The notes under the pieces: generated by a model
The model's database searches: none
What the model saw: the letters and a program-made list of their open reading frames with translations, nothing else
Told to the model about the DNA's origin: nothing
Part shown: positions 11,637 to 24,061 of the stretch, one piece after another
Numbering within the stretch: position 1 is the first letter of the stretch
How the letters are laid out: every line of letters starts with the position of its first letter
Origin: Diplocarpon mali
Lineage: Eukaryota > Ascomycota > Leotiomycetes > Helotiales > Drepanopezizaceae
DNA length: 64,000 bases
Reading direction: 5' to 3'
Assembly (NCBI GenBank): GCA_024741835.1
Contig: JAENRP010000102.1
Coordinates: 62,001-126,000, forward strand
Program-made: the position numbers and the translations under genes

Positions 11637-13377
11637 ATATATAAGCATTCAAGGTGGAGATCGCTGATCGCTGGCCGCCGACATGGCTTTATCCAGATTA
11701 CCGCCACCTTTTGCCCTGCCCTCCTATTCTCTTCTCTCTTCTCTGCCCTCTCTTCTCTCTTCGCTTCGGATTCATCGTCGTCTTCCTCTTCTCCCCTCCC
11801 CCCTCTCCTCTTCCCTCCCCTCCCTCCTCTCCTCTCCCTCTCCTCCCCAGGCAAGACCATAGAAACAAATCAACAAACGACCAACCACGACACAAATCTA
11901 ATCAAACCTCCTCCCGCCAGCACATCCCCATCCCCCCCTTCCCGCCAGCGTCGCACGAGGCCGAAACCGAGCGTGAAATGGAAACGGAGACGGCATCAGA
12001 CACGGAGCCGCGACGTCGATGTGTCGCGCGGCTGCGGTGGATGTTGAAACGGCGGGCATGTACTCTGTCATGTACGGCAAGGGATTACAGGTATGATGGG
12101 ATGCGATAGGATACGGCGGGTCGATGTAAGGTGAAGTCAGGTTCAAACACCATCGGCTGAGGCAGGGCAGGGGAGGCCAATTGATCGGTTGGGGGTTGGC
12201 AGGGGCACGGACTGAGGCCTGGATTGCTGGTGCGGTTTGTTTGATGTGGTTGGTGGTGTTTCTCTTTTGTCGTCTTCTTTTTTTGTCGTTCCCCGGGCCA
12301 AGGGGTGGTGGGATGTTGGAGTGTGCGGAGGGCTGGTGCTCGCACGGCAGTGGTGTGGAGTGGAAGTGAAGATGAGAGTGGAATGGATGTGAATGGGGCG
12401 GGCATTCCGAGACCTGGAGATGTGCAGACAGGTCGGGGAGCAGAAGACCTGTCTCGATGGTTGCATATCAGATCGTTCCAGATCAGATCGAACACGATAT
12501 TTCCCAGGTACTCGCTGCACTGCCCTGCATCACCGGCAGATTGATCAGCATGGCAGAGCAGAGCATGCACAACACCACACCACACCACACCGTTTCACGC
12601 CGCTGGCCTCCTGTTCTCGGCCATCCGTGCGATGCCATTCGACGCTCCACCACCACGCTCCGTGACATGACGCTTCGCTCAGACACGACCAGCAGGCCAG
12701 GCCATCGATGTCGTCCCTCGCCTCCGCATCACCGTCCTACTCCCATCTCCAATCGCTGGCTGGCCTCGACTGCTGCCGGTCCCCTCGACTCAAACAGCCG
12801 GCTCTCCATCCCCGTCGCCGTCGCCGTCGCCGTCGCCGTTATCCCTTCGCCCATACCTGCTGCGCCGCCTCCCCCTCCGCTTCGCATCCTCTCTCCTGTG
12901 GCCTGGCCGAAGAAAGCAAAGAAGCCCATCTCGTCCGGCCTCGCCATTCTCTGCTCTCCTGCACCGCGCAGCACGCAAGACCCTTCGAGCTCATCGCTCG
13001 CTGATCTGGAACGAGCCACCGGTGCAGGCATTGTGTGTAGGTCCTGCGCCCCTCTGCGTCTGGATGCGCCGTGCTTCGTCGTCGTCCCTCCCGCCCGGCT
13101 CGGTATCCGCGCTGACCAGCTCGCAGGCTCGAATCCTCTCGCCCTTTCTCTCCGCGGCAGCAGCAGCAGCATCTCTTCTTCTCCGCTCCTCCTTCCCCCA
13201 TCCGGGCTTCGGTCATTTCAGCGGGCTCTGAATGATATCGCGACTCTAATACCCTCCTACCCACCACCTTTCGCTACCAGACACGACGACGAGACGACCC
13301 GACCGGAGTGGTGAACAGGCTCGAGAGGCCTCATCCAGAGCAGTTCAGCAGCCGCAGCCGCAGAAGCAGCCGCCAGC
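11637..13377. other. noxB upstream region, no gene seen
   Basis: Strongly pyrimidine-rich between 11700 and 11850, with a GCCGTC hexamer run at 12812-12839. A long open stretch at 12457-13314 has low-complexity content and no recognisable family. The region most likely holds the noxB promoter and a long 5' UTR. Confidence 0.5.
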
Positions 13378-15222
13378 ATGGACGAGAAGTATGCGCGGAG
13401 CAGCACGGCCTCGATGAAGGTGTCGGAGCGGGCGAGATGGCCCCCGCTGACGCGCATGCTGATGTCGGGTGAGATGAGCGGCGAGCGGCCGATGGAGCTC
13501 AACACGCGCGAGCGCTTCGACCGGTGGATGGTCAACGAGGGCTATCGGCGATTGTGCGTTTTTCTCTGCCCCTCCGCTGCCCGGCTCTCTCCTCTCCTCT
13601 CTGCTCTCCCCTCTCCTCCCTCCTCCCCTCTCCCGCCCGTCGCGGCAGAGCCGGGCTGACGCCAGCAGCTTCGTCTTCGTCTTCGCCGCCATCCACGCCA
13701 TGGTCTTCACGTTCGGCTTCATGAACTACCAGATCAAGGACAACCTGACCAAGGCCCGGAGCACGTTTGGCCTCACCTACCCGATCGCGCGGGCGGCGGC
13801 GTTGACGCTGCACTTCGACGTGGCGATGATCCTGTTCCCCGTGTGCCGCACGCTCATCTCGCTGGCCCGGCAGACGCCGCTCAACGGCATCATCCAGTTC
13901 GACAAGAACATCACCTTCCACATGACGACGGCCTGGTCGATCGTCTTCTTCACGTGGGTGCACGTGATTGCGCACTGGAACAACTTTGCCCAGATCTCGG
14001 CCAAGAACAACCTGGGCATCGGCGGCTGGCTGCTGGCCAACTTCGTCACGGGCCCGGGCTGGACGGGCTACATCATGCTGGTCGCCCTCATGTCGATGGT
14101 GGCCACGTCGGTGGAGAAGATGCGGCGGGCCAACTTCGAGCGCTTCTGGTACACGCATCACATGTTCGTCGTCTTCTTCTTCTTCTGGTCCATCCACGGC
14201 GCCTACTGCATGATCCAGCCCGACCTCGCGCCCTACTGCTCCGGCCTCGGCTCGAGCGCGATCGGCGTCTTCTGGCAGTACTGGATGTACGGCGGCTACA
14301 TCTACCTGATGGAGCGCGTGGCGCGCGAGATCCGCGGCAAGCACACGACCTACATCTCCAAGGTGGTGCAGCACCCGAGCATGGTGTGCGAGATCCAGAT
14401 CAAGAAGGAGCACACCAAGACGCGCGCCGGCCAGTACATCTTCTTCTGCTGCCCGGCCGTGTCGGTGTGGCAGTACCACCCGTTCACGCTGACCTCGGCC
14501 CCGGAGGAGGACTACATCTCCATCCACATGCGCATGGTGGGCGACTTCACCAAGGCCGTCGGCCGCACGCTCGGCTGCGAGATCGACCCGCCGCGGGCCG
14601 GGGCCGGGAAGCCGGCCGGCGCCGCCGCCTCGCAGGTGGTCAGCGTCAACCAGAACGGGCCGGGGGCCGAGGGCGTCGACCCGGCCATCCGGCGCGTGCT
14701 GCCGCGCGTCTACATCGACGGCCCCTTCGGCTCGGCCTCGGAGGACGTGTTCAAGTACGAGATCGCCCTCCTGGTCGGGGCCGGCATCGGCGTCACGCCC
14801 TTCGCCTCGATCCTCAAGTCGATCTGGTACCGCATGAACTACCCGCAGAAGAAGACGCGCCTGCGCAAGGTCTACTTCTTCTGGATCTGCCGCGACTTTG
14901 GCTCCTTTGAGTGGTTCCGCTCGCTCCTGCTGGCCATCGAGGCCCAGGACATGGACAACCACATCGAGATCCACACCTACCTGACGGCCAAGATCAAGGT
15001 CGACGACGCCACCAACATCATGATCAACGACGTCAACGCCGACCGCGACGCCATCACGGGCCTGCGCGCCCCCACCAACTTTGGTCGGCCGAACTGGGAC
15101 ATGGTGTTCAAGAGCGTGCGCAAGATCCACAGCCCGGCCGAGGCGGGCGTGTTCTTCTGCGGGCCCAAGGTGCTGGGGAGCCAGCTGCACATCAAGTGCA
15201 ACATGTACACGGAGCCGGGTAG

Positions 15223-15256
<34 letters not shown>

Positions 15257-15309
15257 GCTAACGATCCGGGGCAGGCTTCGCATTCCAGTGGGGGAAGGAG
15301 AACTTCTAG
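13378..15309 (+). CDS. noxB: NADPH oxidase, NoxB (Nox2) type
   Basis: Exons 13378-13553, 13669-15218 and 15275-15309 give 586 aa. This membrane flavocytochrome moves electrons from NADPH through FAD and two hemes to oxygen, making superoxide; fungal homologues act with NoxR and Rac in sexual development, hyphal penetration and spore germination. An N-terminal extension of about 60 residues (including MELNTRERFDRWMVNEG) precedes the first membrane helix and fits NoxB rather than NoxA. Heme-ligand His pairs appear with family spacing: His143/His157 (FHMTTAW..WVHVIAH) and His222/His235 (WYTHH..SIHGA). The FAD site is HPFTLTSAP (His329); the NADPH sites are GAGIGVTPFASI (Gly429), WICRDFGSFEWF and VFFCGPKVLG. 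No EF-hands are present, so it is not the NoxC type. The last intron is mostly a TC repeat; the final exon encodes only the FAFQWGKENF end. The NoxA versus NoxB choice is inferred. Confidence 0.93.
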
Positions 15310-17255
15310 ATGGGGGAGGGAAGGGTNCGACCAGCGGTTCCTTCGGGGGGGTTGCGTCGAGGCTGATACGGGTATAGGAATGGTGACGAGCTGGGAATGG
15401 GAATGAATGGGAATGAATGGGTATGGGACGGGGGACGACAGGAGGGACGGACGGAAGTAGAGAATCGTATGGCATATACATACGGCTTCGGCTCTGGCTC
15501 TGGCTGCGGCTTCGGCTTCGGCTCCGGCTTCGAGATGCAGTGGCTGCCCTGGGCTCCAACGCTATACCTGACTGGGCCGACTCTCTCACAAAGAAAGGGC
15601 AAGGCAGCCTGGTAGCCTGGTAAGAATGAATTTGTGTTATCTGGGTTTTTCTGGTCGTGCCCTTCCCCTCCCCTCTCACTGTCTCTGTATTTAGCCTTGA
15701 CATATTAATCCTAATGTTCACGTCTTGGGGGGGTTTGTAGTGTGTTTGGGAGGTCTTGGTATTTCCACCCTGGGACTCACGGTGGAAAGCGTGGAATCGG
15801 TGAAAATGGCACAAGGCCATGAAGCACACACCTCTACTCACTTTCTTCCCTGTCCTCGGATATACCTGTCACTTCGATAGCGAAACTCGGCTTTGACACT
15901 ACCGACCTCTTGGTAAAATAACAATCGGAATCTTAATGTTCTCACTACCCCCCTTGAGATGCTATATGAGTTTCGAACTATACTGCACGAGCGAAAAACG
16001 CTCTAGTCGTACTAAGTACGAGGCGAGACTCGTATCTAAACTCCCTGAATTTAGTACGTAGTCCCTGACACCCGGTGGCACCAATCCCTTAGACACGGGT
16101 CTAGCCGTGACCTTAGCCGATAGCTATTCTCTCCGGGTCGTAAGCGAGAACCTTTCCAGCGAGGTGCCTGGATGGTTATAGTCGCCTCGAGTTCCTGATC
16201 CCAAGACAAGCCCTTGTCGCCGAAGGCGGCTATCTGCTTGATTATGTCAAGCGTCTTGCTTCGAGGCGGCGGCTCTCACCGTGGCCCTTGTCACCAACCC
16301 GAGCTGTTCAAGACAGTCCTTGGCGACTGCGATCCCATGGAAGACCACCCCAGTCCATCTTGGAAATGTCACAACGCAAGGTATCTGGAGGATAGAGACA
16401 AGATGTGTGTTCATTGACTAACAAAATTACTCCTGGAATAGCTTCGATGTCTCTGAACGGTGCCAATCGCCTTCTGAAGGCGTCTAGCCGTACCATAGCA
16501 GGTGCCTGAGATGTTCGTATATTGTACCTGTCTCGTACACCGCCTGCGACAGTGCCGCGTGCCGAAAAGGCCCTCTGTCCTCGGCGGACTTGGAGAAGAC
16601 AAAGACGCGAAAAGGCATTCGCACACGATCCTCGCCGTGGTAGCGACAGTGTCATTCCTCCGCGGTCCCATCGCAGGAATAGCTCCATACTCGCACTATC
16701 GAACCGGCCGCCGTCTTGCCCGGCCATTAATTTTGAGAGGGAGGGCGCTCCAAGAACGATATCGAGATATGACACATGTACTTGCACCGAGGCCTAAAGG
16801 AAGGGGTTCCTGTGGTGTTTCCAGGATATAAACTAGTACAAGTCGTTTTGTTGGTACTATAGTATGTACAGGCAAGACCGTCGGCCCGTCGGGAGACGCA
16901 CCCGATGTCAACAAACGATCTCGCTTCAAATTCAGGGGCATGTAAACACGCGAAAGCACCTGGCCCATCAATCTGAAAACAACAGCTAAAGGCACTCTGA
17001 CAACATCTCAGCAAGTGAATCTCGCAATCAAAACTGCAGCTTCTCCGCACGGTTCCAAGGAGGGAAACTCCCCGAGCAAAAGAGAGGTGGACCGGCTTCC
17101 CCCCCAAATAAATCATGTGACGCATGCAAGGCTACTCTGCCAAGAGTCTTATCGGGTTGCCTCGTCGATGACCATCGGATCGACGTGCTGCCAGAGAACC
17201 TGATCATCTGCTAACGTTAATTGAATTTTGTCCCAGCATACACTTCAGCTTCAAG
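15310..17255. other. Intergenic, 1.9 kb, no gene seen
   Basis: Includes the noxB 3' flank, a single ambiguous base at 15327, and a CTCTGG/CTTCGG hexamer-like run at about 15480-15530. I see no coding region with recognisable content and a plausible start. Confidence 0.5.
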
Positions 17256-18774
17256 ATGGCCCGTCTCCTGCCTCTGCTCGCTCTGTCAGCAGTGACTCGC
17301 ACACATGCAATCCAGCAACCCCTCCACGACATCTCCCAAGCACCGATCTCCGCCAGCAGCAAGCCCCTCGTCAGCACCGAAGCTCTGCAGGCCGAAATCA
17401 AGAGCAAGAACCTCCTCGAGCGTGCAGAGAGGCTCTTTGAAATCGCGCAGCTAGGAAAGAAAGAGTACAACCACCCCACTCGAGTCATCGGCAGCGATGG
17501 TAAGTCTACGCCTCGCCAGCCCTCCTTTGAGAGCTCGATTGCTAAAGAGGCCTTGTATAGGCCACCTAGGAACTCTCGAATACATCTACTCGGCCCTCGC
17601 CGGGCTCGGCGACTACTACACGCTATCCAACCAGACCTTCAGCGCCGTGGTTGGCAACGTCTTCGAGTTCCGGCTCGTGCTCGGCCACAAGCAGCCCGAT
17701 TCCACACAGGCCATGTCCCTCACCCCTCCTACCCCAAAGAAAGACGCTGTGTTCGGGCCACTCCTCCTGGTGAAGAACTCCGGCTGTGATGTCTCTGACT
17801 ACCCAACCGACAAGCCTGACCAATGGATCGCCTTCATCGAGCGCGGCGTTTGCTCATTCGGGGATAAATCCGCCAATGCAGGGAGAGCGGGCGCTGTCGC
17901 TGCAGTCGTGTATAATAACGAGCAAGGCAGCTTGTCGGGGACCTTGGGCCAGCCGGATGAGCATCACATTGCGACTTTCGGTATTTCGAAGGAGGATGCG
18001 AAGGAGTACCTTGAGGCGTTGAAAGATGGCAAGACAGTCGATTCGTCTGCGTACATTGACGCTATCGTCCGGAACACGGGTACCACCAACATCATAGCGC
18101 AGACTGTCGGTGGCGACCAGGACAACGTCGTTGTTCTTGGTGGTCACAGTGACAGTGTTGCAGAGGGTCCTGGGATCAACGATGATGGCTCAGGCTCTCT
18201 TTCGCTGCTTGAAATCGCAACGCACTTGACGAAATACAGCGTGAACAACGCCGTGCGATTCGCGTGGTGGGCTGGTGAAGAAGAGGGACTGCTGGGATCT
18301 GATTACTATGTCTCTCAACTGTCCGAGTCCGAGAACCTGAAGATACGTCTATTCATGGATTACGATATGATGGCTTCCCCCAACTACGCATATCAAGTCT
18401 ACAACGCCACAAACGCCGTGAACCCAGTTGGTTCAGAGGAGTTGCGTGATCTGTATACAGATTGGTATACCGCCCACGGGCTGAACTACTCGTACATCGC
18501 CTTCGACGGCAGGAGCGACTACGACGCTTTCATCAAGAACGGCATTCCAGGCGGCGGTATTGCGACCGGTGCGGAGGGCGTGAAGACGAAAGAGGAGGAA
18601 GCGCAATTTGGAGGGAAGGCGGGAGAGTGGTATGATCCTTGCTATCACCAGCTGTGCGACACGGTTGAGAACTTGGATCTCGAGGCGTGGCAATACAATA
18701 CACAGGCAAGACTGCTCAACGCCATCTCAGATTCGTTTACTGATAATAGCAATAGCTTATCGCACACTCGGTAG
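17256..18774 (+). CDS. Secreted M28 aminopeptidase, C-terminus frameshifted
   Basis: Exons 17256-17499 and 17561-18774 (61-nt intron) give 485 aa. The protein is a secreted two-zinc exopeptidase of the leucine aminopeptidase / aminopeptidase Y group that releases N-terminal residues from peptides. A signal peptide (MARLLPLLALSAVTRTHA) comes first. A PA-type insert domain lies at roughly residues 130-230, then the M28 core. Predicted zinc and catalytic residues are His277 (GGHSDS), Asp289 (GINDDGSG), Glu321-Glu322 (WAGEEEG), Asp348 (MDYDM) and His444 (CYHQLCDT). All are present, so the catalytic core is intact. The stop at 18772 seems premature: the next frame continues 18756-18878 with a family-like ending (VATYAASFEGFP..YHGPKLVM). 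One base missing near 18755 would explain this; it could be real or an assembly error. Confidence 0.92.
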
Positions 18775-18878
18775 CTACGTACGCGGCGTCGTTCGAAGGA
18801 TTCCCGGAGAGGACAGGAGTCAAGTACACCGCTGTCGATGGGCCAACACAGTACCATGGCCCGAAGTTGGTTATGTAG
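18756..18878 (+). other. Out-of-frame C-terminal remnant of the aminopeptidase
   Basis: Forty open codons plus TAG in the frame starting CTT ATC GCA encode AHSVATYAASFEGFPERTG and end YHGPKLVM. This continues the M28 protein in a different frame and looks like its natural C-terminus. No intron with usable GT..AG sites would join the two frames here. Confidence 0.75.
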
Positions 18879-20301
18879 TATGTCCTGTTGACCCGGTGTG
18901 CTGAGCACAATAGAAGTAATCAAGAGTCTGCCCCGTTGTCATTGCGCGTTTAACCGCACACTCTACACAGAGCTACATAATACATACCTTACCTAGATCG
19001 CACAGCCTCTTGAGAATGGTGAGAACAGTCGAGCAGTCGAGCATTCGACTCATGACTGCCAACCCAAGCATGCAGAGTACCCATCGCCGTCTTCAAGCCA
19101 GCGACACGAATCCTCGCCTTTGATTAGGCCTTTGCTCTCATACAAAGCTTCTCAGATCCTTGTGCTGAGAGTCTGCTGGGACTGCCGGACAGTGACATGC
19201 CGGCGCGGCGAAAGAGAAGGCAGCGCCAGTTGGCTTCAGATGCCTTTCAGAGACGTAATCAGGTGCGCATGGCAGGGCTGCATGGTAGATGTCTCGGTGG
19301 TCTCTGCTTTGACGAAGAAAAGGAGTGGTTGCTGGAGAGCTACGCTCTGGGTTGTGAGAGAGTGACCTTTTGGTCGAAGTTTTCTCATGGGGGATGGCGG
19401 GAAGGGGAAGATATGCCGAGCTTTTGCTGCTTTTAACCGAGCCCTTTTCTCTGGTGCAAATTACGATCTTGTCTTCAGGCACGGGCTCATGTTTATCTGA
19501 TGCTTTTCGTTTGGGAGATGGGGTGCTTGCTATCCGCACATATGTTTCTGTTTATCAACCTTTGTGTTTATCACGGTAGTTGCCATTTTCGAAACTGTCT
19601 ACTGTGGCGACTACGGCATCAATACAAGGAGGTTGTCATCGACGGGCTGGCCACGAGGTAATCTAATCCAAGAGTGTCGTTGTCACCGCTCTGCATGGGA
19701 TGGCCTGGTGCTTTCTTGAATGAGAGGGCTGTTGTGCTGATTTGAACCTCATCCTATACGCGACGTCCGATCTACTGTAGGAGCTCTCGTGGCTGGCGAG
19801 AGGCGATGCTTCTGTCTCCAGATCACACCGGTCGAGGGATTTCAATCTTCTCCCTTGTGGGCTCTCGTCTGAGTGTCTTTCCCTGCGAGTAACTTGCTTA
19901 TTAGAAATTTAGCCCCGAGGCTGTACCTGAGATGAGCTTCATAGTTTCGTCCCTGGCTTACGGAAACCGTTCGGCTAGACTGAACCTCCAATCGCCAGTC
20001 CCAGCAAAGACGGCTCTCCTCGATGGCTTACCGTCCTCGAAATGGGCCACATCTCAGCAGAGTCGTCGGTGTCGCCCGGTATGGTTGTAGCCGTGGTAGG
20101 TCGATGTTCGCTCTTGCCTGGTGCTCAAGCCGGCACTGCAGCACTTTGCTTGAGCACTTCTAAGATCTCTCGGTTCCAACATCATACAACACCATGCAAC
20201 ATCACATTCGCTAGTTTTCCGTCATTCACTACACATTGCTCGGTATAGGTCATTCGCTACAGACATAATTCCACATTCATCAGCCCTTCGATCCATACCG
20301 C
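18879..20301. other. Intergenic, 1.4 kb, no gene seen
   Basis: Contains no recognisable coding sequence. A minus-strand open stretch at 19138-19539 is basic and low in conserved character and was not called. Confidence 0.45.
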
Positions 20302-21575
20302 ATGTTCCCGACGAAGCAACAAGAACCGAGACCAGCAATGGCGAAAAAGCGGCAGAATAGAAATCAACCACATTCCGCTTCAACTACAGCGGGTGGTCCA
20401 TCACAATTCTGTCCAAACCCAGTCAGGATGGGTCCTCCGCCAGGTCTACGTCAACAGATCCCACCAGTCATTCCGGCGCGTACATACCACGCCAACCCAT
20501 TGAACCGATATAACGTGGTATCTAGTGGCTCACAAACTGCTGCTAAGAATAGATATCCTGTCAACAGACCAAGCCCGTATCATATGCCCAGACGTGGACC
20601 TGGCCCGCTGGAACGCCCTGGTCTCGCTAAGTACCCATATCCTGCCCAGCGACCGACGACACAACCAAGCCATGCCGATGGGAACGGGTCCTTCTGCGTC
20701 CCAGAACCTCAAGTCTCAAAGAAACCACCAGCGCCCTTCTCGGATCTGGATACCATACAAATCTCAAGCTTGAAAGTGGTGTCGTGGCAGGCTGCTCCAA
20801 ATCCACGTAAGATTCGAGTAGAGTTGAAGTTCCCCGTCCCCGAGATCCTGCCACATGGACACGGCCAGGACGTAAAGAGCGTGGCGAGCAGGAAGCAACC
20901 GGAAGGGGAGAAAGCAAAGGGAGTCGAAGTCGAAATTGGAATCCGTATGTACAAGTTCTCTAGGCCATAATATTCTCCGGACCCATGTGTTCCTGCTACG
21001 ATGTAGCTGAATCCCGCTTCACAGAAATGATAGTTGCCTGCGGCGAGCATGTCGATTTCTTGAACTGGCAAGGCTCTCTGGCAGTATTTAGGCTTCACGT
21101 CGAAGTTGCCGTATCGCTTGAGCTCGTTGATCAGTTCCGGGCCTCGGAGCTTCTACAGAATTATTTGGAACTCAAACAGAACAAAATCGACTTCTACGGC
21201 AAAATCCAGAGAGCTTCCGACAGCCATATGTTTGAAGAAGTAAACCTTTTAGCGAGAAGTAATCCCGAGCAGCACTGGTTGCAGACTTGTATGAAGTGCA
21301 AAGCACCTGCTAAAAGCTTTGCTCGACAAATGTGCACCGAAATCGATTATTCTGATTCCATCACGCCCTTTATCTGGTCTACGTGCGCTCCAGTTTGCAG
21401 TAAGAATTGTGCGTCTGGAATCGTCGGCTTCCTTTCAGATGGCCTTCCAGTACTGCGTGCAACGTGGCATACCATGTCGAATTCACTCTGCGGATGCGAG
21501 CTTGAAACCTCTAGCTGTGTGTACAGTGGTTTCGGGTATGACATTCGAACTATGCTATTCTGCTGCGTAAACTGA
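20302..21575 (+). CDS. Hypothetical protein, Pro-rich N-terminus, Cys-rich end
   Basis: Exons 20302-20944 and 21025-21575 (80-nt intron GTATGT..CACAG) give 397 aa. I do not recognise a family. Residues 1 to about 145 are disordered-looking, rich in Pro, Gln, Arg and Tyr (for example PSPYHMPRRGPGPLERPG). A more ordered stretch follows (ISSLKVVSWQAAPNPRKIRVEL), then a Lys/Gly segment. The second exon is helical (LVDQFRASELLQNYLELKQNK), followed by a cysteine-rich part including CMKCKAP and APVCSKNC, which could bind metal. There is no signal peptide. The junction keeps frame and the helical block supports it. The final 60 residues are less convincing; a GT at 21401 hints at a further intron, but the only near acceptor would make it 39 nt, which is too short. 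Confidence 0.5.
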
Positions 21576-21605
21576 CAAGATGCAGTGATTGTCAAATCTG
21601 TCAGC

Positions 21606-21968
21606 CTAAAACGTGGCGAGGTTGCTATCTGGTGAGGAGAGGGTAGACGCAAAGGCACATGGATCGAGCCGGTAATCTTGATCTTGCTCGAGCACAAAGA
21701 GTCGGTACACAGCGTCATATTTTAGCGTTTCTGAGTTCGGCTTTGTTGGTTCCATCTCTCCGACGAATGCTTCCTCAGCGCCCATCGGGCGACATATTAT
21801 GAGCGGCAAATCTGCGGCGGCAGTGCACTCGTTCTCCCCATCTGGAGAAGTAGAATAGCATGAGAAGTAGTACAGTTGTAGGATAGCCGAGTCTAGTATT
21901 CGTCGCATGAATCTCCATGTTATCCTACTTCGGCATTGGGAAAACAAGTATGCCACCCGCGAGCCCAT
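21606..21968 (-). CDS. Possible small hypothetical protein
   Basis: An ATG-initiated frame of 120 aa on the minus strand ends 30 bp from the convergent hypothetical gene. It contains a moderately hydrophobic start and an acidic middle (EEAFVGEMEPTKPNSETL). No family is recognised. It may be a 3' exon of a longer gene whose upstream parts lie near 22000-22300, or a chance frame. Confidence 0.25.
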   Translation of the reverse strand: MGSRVAYLFSQCRSRITWRFMRRILDSAILQLYYFSCYSTSPDGENECTAAADLPLIICRPMGAEEAFVGEMEPTKPNSETLKYDAVYRLFVLEQDQDYRLDPCAFASTLSSPDSNLATF

Positions 21969-21975
21969 ATCGAGC

Positions 21976-24061
21976 ACACGTTATTTTTGCAAATGCAGCA
22001 CCGGCATGAATAGCACACCTCGAAGGCATGCTGGTGAGTTCCCACGTATATTACAGCCTCTAAAAGCCAAGGAGAGCCGCCGCGCCCAGATTCAACGACG
22101 AAATCATCTTGGCGTGACTCGTCCAACCCAGCCAATACAGGGTACGGTAATCAGACATGTTGGAGTTGCCGGTACCAAGCTTTATTCAGGAGGTAGATTC
22201 TCGGCCGAAGAGGGGTCTTGCTGCCACTGTTTTGATACCGAGCGAAGAATGGTCAAGTGCCGTGTTGAGCGCGTTGTCAGCAAGTGATATTCCAACCAAA
22301 CCGTTCAAACAGCCACATGTAGCGGAGAAGATCACGTGAGCCTCTCGGTGGGAAAAACCAAAGACGACGATTTACGACACGACAAGATGTACCACGACGA
22401 GCCAGATTTCGAGGCCAATGACGATGCACTCGCAGGGTGACATGACCACGGGCTGCCCTGGGGACTGTTCCGAGGCGCAAGAACAACGATGTTTGCGGCG
22501 ATATTCCTGCGATTAGCATCGCACGTGTCGTCGGCTAATCGAGTGCTGGGTCCGAGTTAGCCGATGCAACGAGTGTTGTGTAAACACTATGGCGCGGGTT
22601 TAGTCGACGAATCCTGCGGAGTGCGTCGAGAAGATTTCGACGCGTTTGCAAGCTGTCGTTGGGCCTCGTACGATCAGGTCGTGCTTGCAACATATTGCAT
22701 GACATGGGATGCTAGGGAGGCGGACTTTGCGATGTGAGGTGGCCGCCGACCAGAGTGCCTGCTGGCATTTGGTGGTTCTGGACGGAGAAATCATGCGGCG
22801 GACCTGTCACGGGATATAAATCCCGAGCCGGGCAAAGATGCATTTTCTCTCTCTCGCCAGCCGCGCCGTGGAGAGAACTTGGCCTCGGTCACGACCGTGA
22901 CAGGTCTTGAAGGCGTGTCAAAGAGAGACTTTCCCGCCGCGAGAGCTCGGGACCGTGAACGTAGGTGGGTGAGGAGCGTGTGAGCAGGGCCAGCAGAAGG
23001 CCATCCTGCGATAGTCTGTCCATCTCTGGTCTCGCTGCCGCCCTTGTTGATTGGGCTCTGCCCCGGGAGCTGGAGGGGCCTATTCAATCATTGTAAGATT
23101 TGTAAGTTCTAGGCATTCTAATCATCTCTTATTCTGGGTTTTATAGTGGATTTTATAGTGTTGACCGAGAGAGCGCTCCTGAGAGATCGGGTACACTTAG
23201 AGCTTAGAGATCCCGAGATGAACTCCAAATCTAGTCTTCCCCCTGAGTCGAGATGCGAAGAGCGTAGGCTCTTCAGCCCGCGAAAGACATCGTGCCCCTG
23301 TGTAGGGGAATTGTGTCCGTACTATTCTGGTACGTCTATCAACATCGGCTATTCTTCAGAGCCCACGACAGCCCTCAAGTTGGCGAGCGAGCTCTAGTGC
23401 GTTCTTGATATGCACGTGATATCTCTTGGTAGTAGTTCTTTTTACTGCCCCTTTTACCTTTGACCCCGCACAATTTTGAACCACCTCCGGCCGCTTGACA
23501 GCAAGTCCAGACTTACTGACCTGAGAATGTAACGGCTCATTCGTCTCTTTGGCTTTTTGTTGACGTTGCTCCGTGAACATCCCTGTGCACATAGTGAGTG
23601 ACGCAACATGGCCTGCAGGGACCGCACAAAACAGTCAAGACCCCCTGCTACTCCTCGGCATAAGAGTCAATTTGGACAACACCACATCCATTGCCGCCAC
23701 TGCCGTCGCCGTCGCCGTCGCCGTGGCGAGCGTCGCAGCAACATTTGCCATCCCGAGCAATTCCCGTCGGAGAAGTAACTGGAAAACGGATCAGATCCAT
23801 GGGCAGGAAAAATCCGCGCCATGCATAGCCGGCCGGTACCGGGCCCAGGCCCGGGTTTTGAAGGGTTTGCTCACCATCTCCCACAATAATTCGGTCCAAC
23901 TCTCGAGGTCACATGCAGGCACTGGCTCAACCCCAGCCCACAGATGTAAGATTTTCCGACGCAAGTTCTTTGCTCCCAAACTTCGTGTAAGTTGATCCTG
24001 GAGCGTGTCGAGCTTCCACTATTTTCCTGCCCTCGTTGCCCTGCTTCGGATCAACTTCAAG
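21976..24061. other. Intergenic, 2 kb, no gene seen
   Basis: No gene found. A GCCGTC hexamer run is present at 23702-23723. The last 300 bp before 24062 probably carry the permease promoter. Confidence 0.45.

Noticed and set aside
12457..13314. 285-codon open frame upstream of noxB
   Set aside because: Low-complexity Ser/Pro/Ala content, no recognised motif, and position fitting a noxB 5' leader.
13532..15841. 769-codon open frame antisense to noxB
   Set aside because: It is an artefact of GC-rich codon bias: the sense strand encodes a clear NADPH oxidase, and the antisense product is low-complexity and His/Asp/Arg-rich, with no family.
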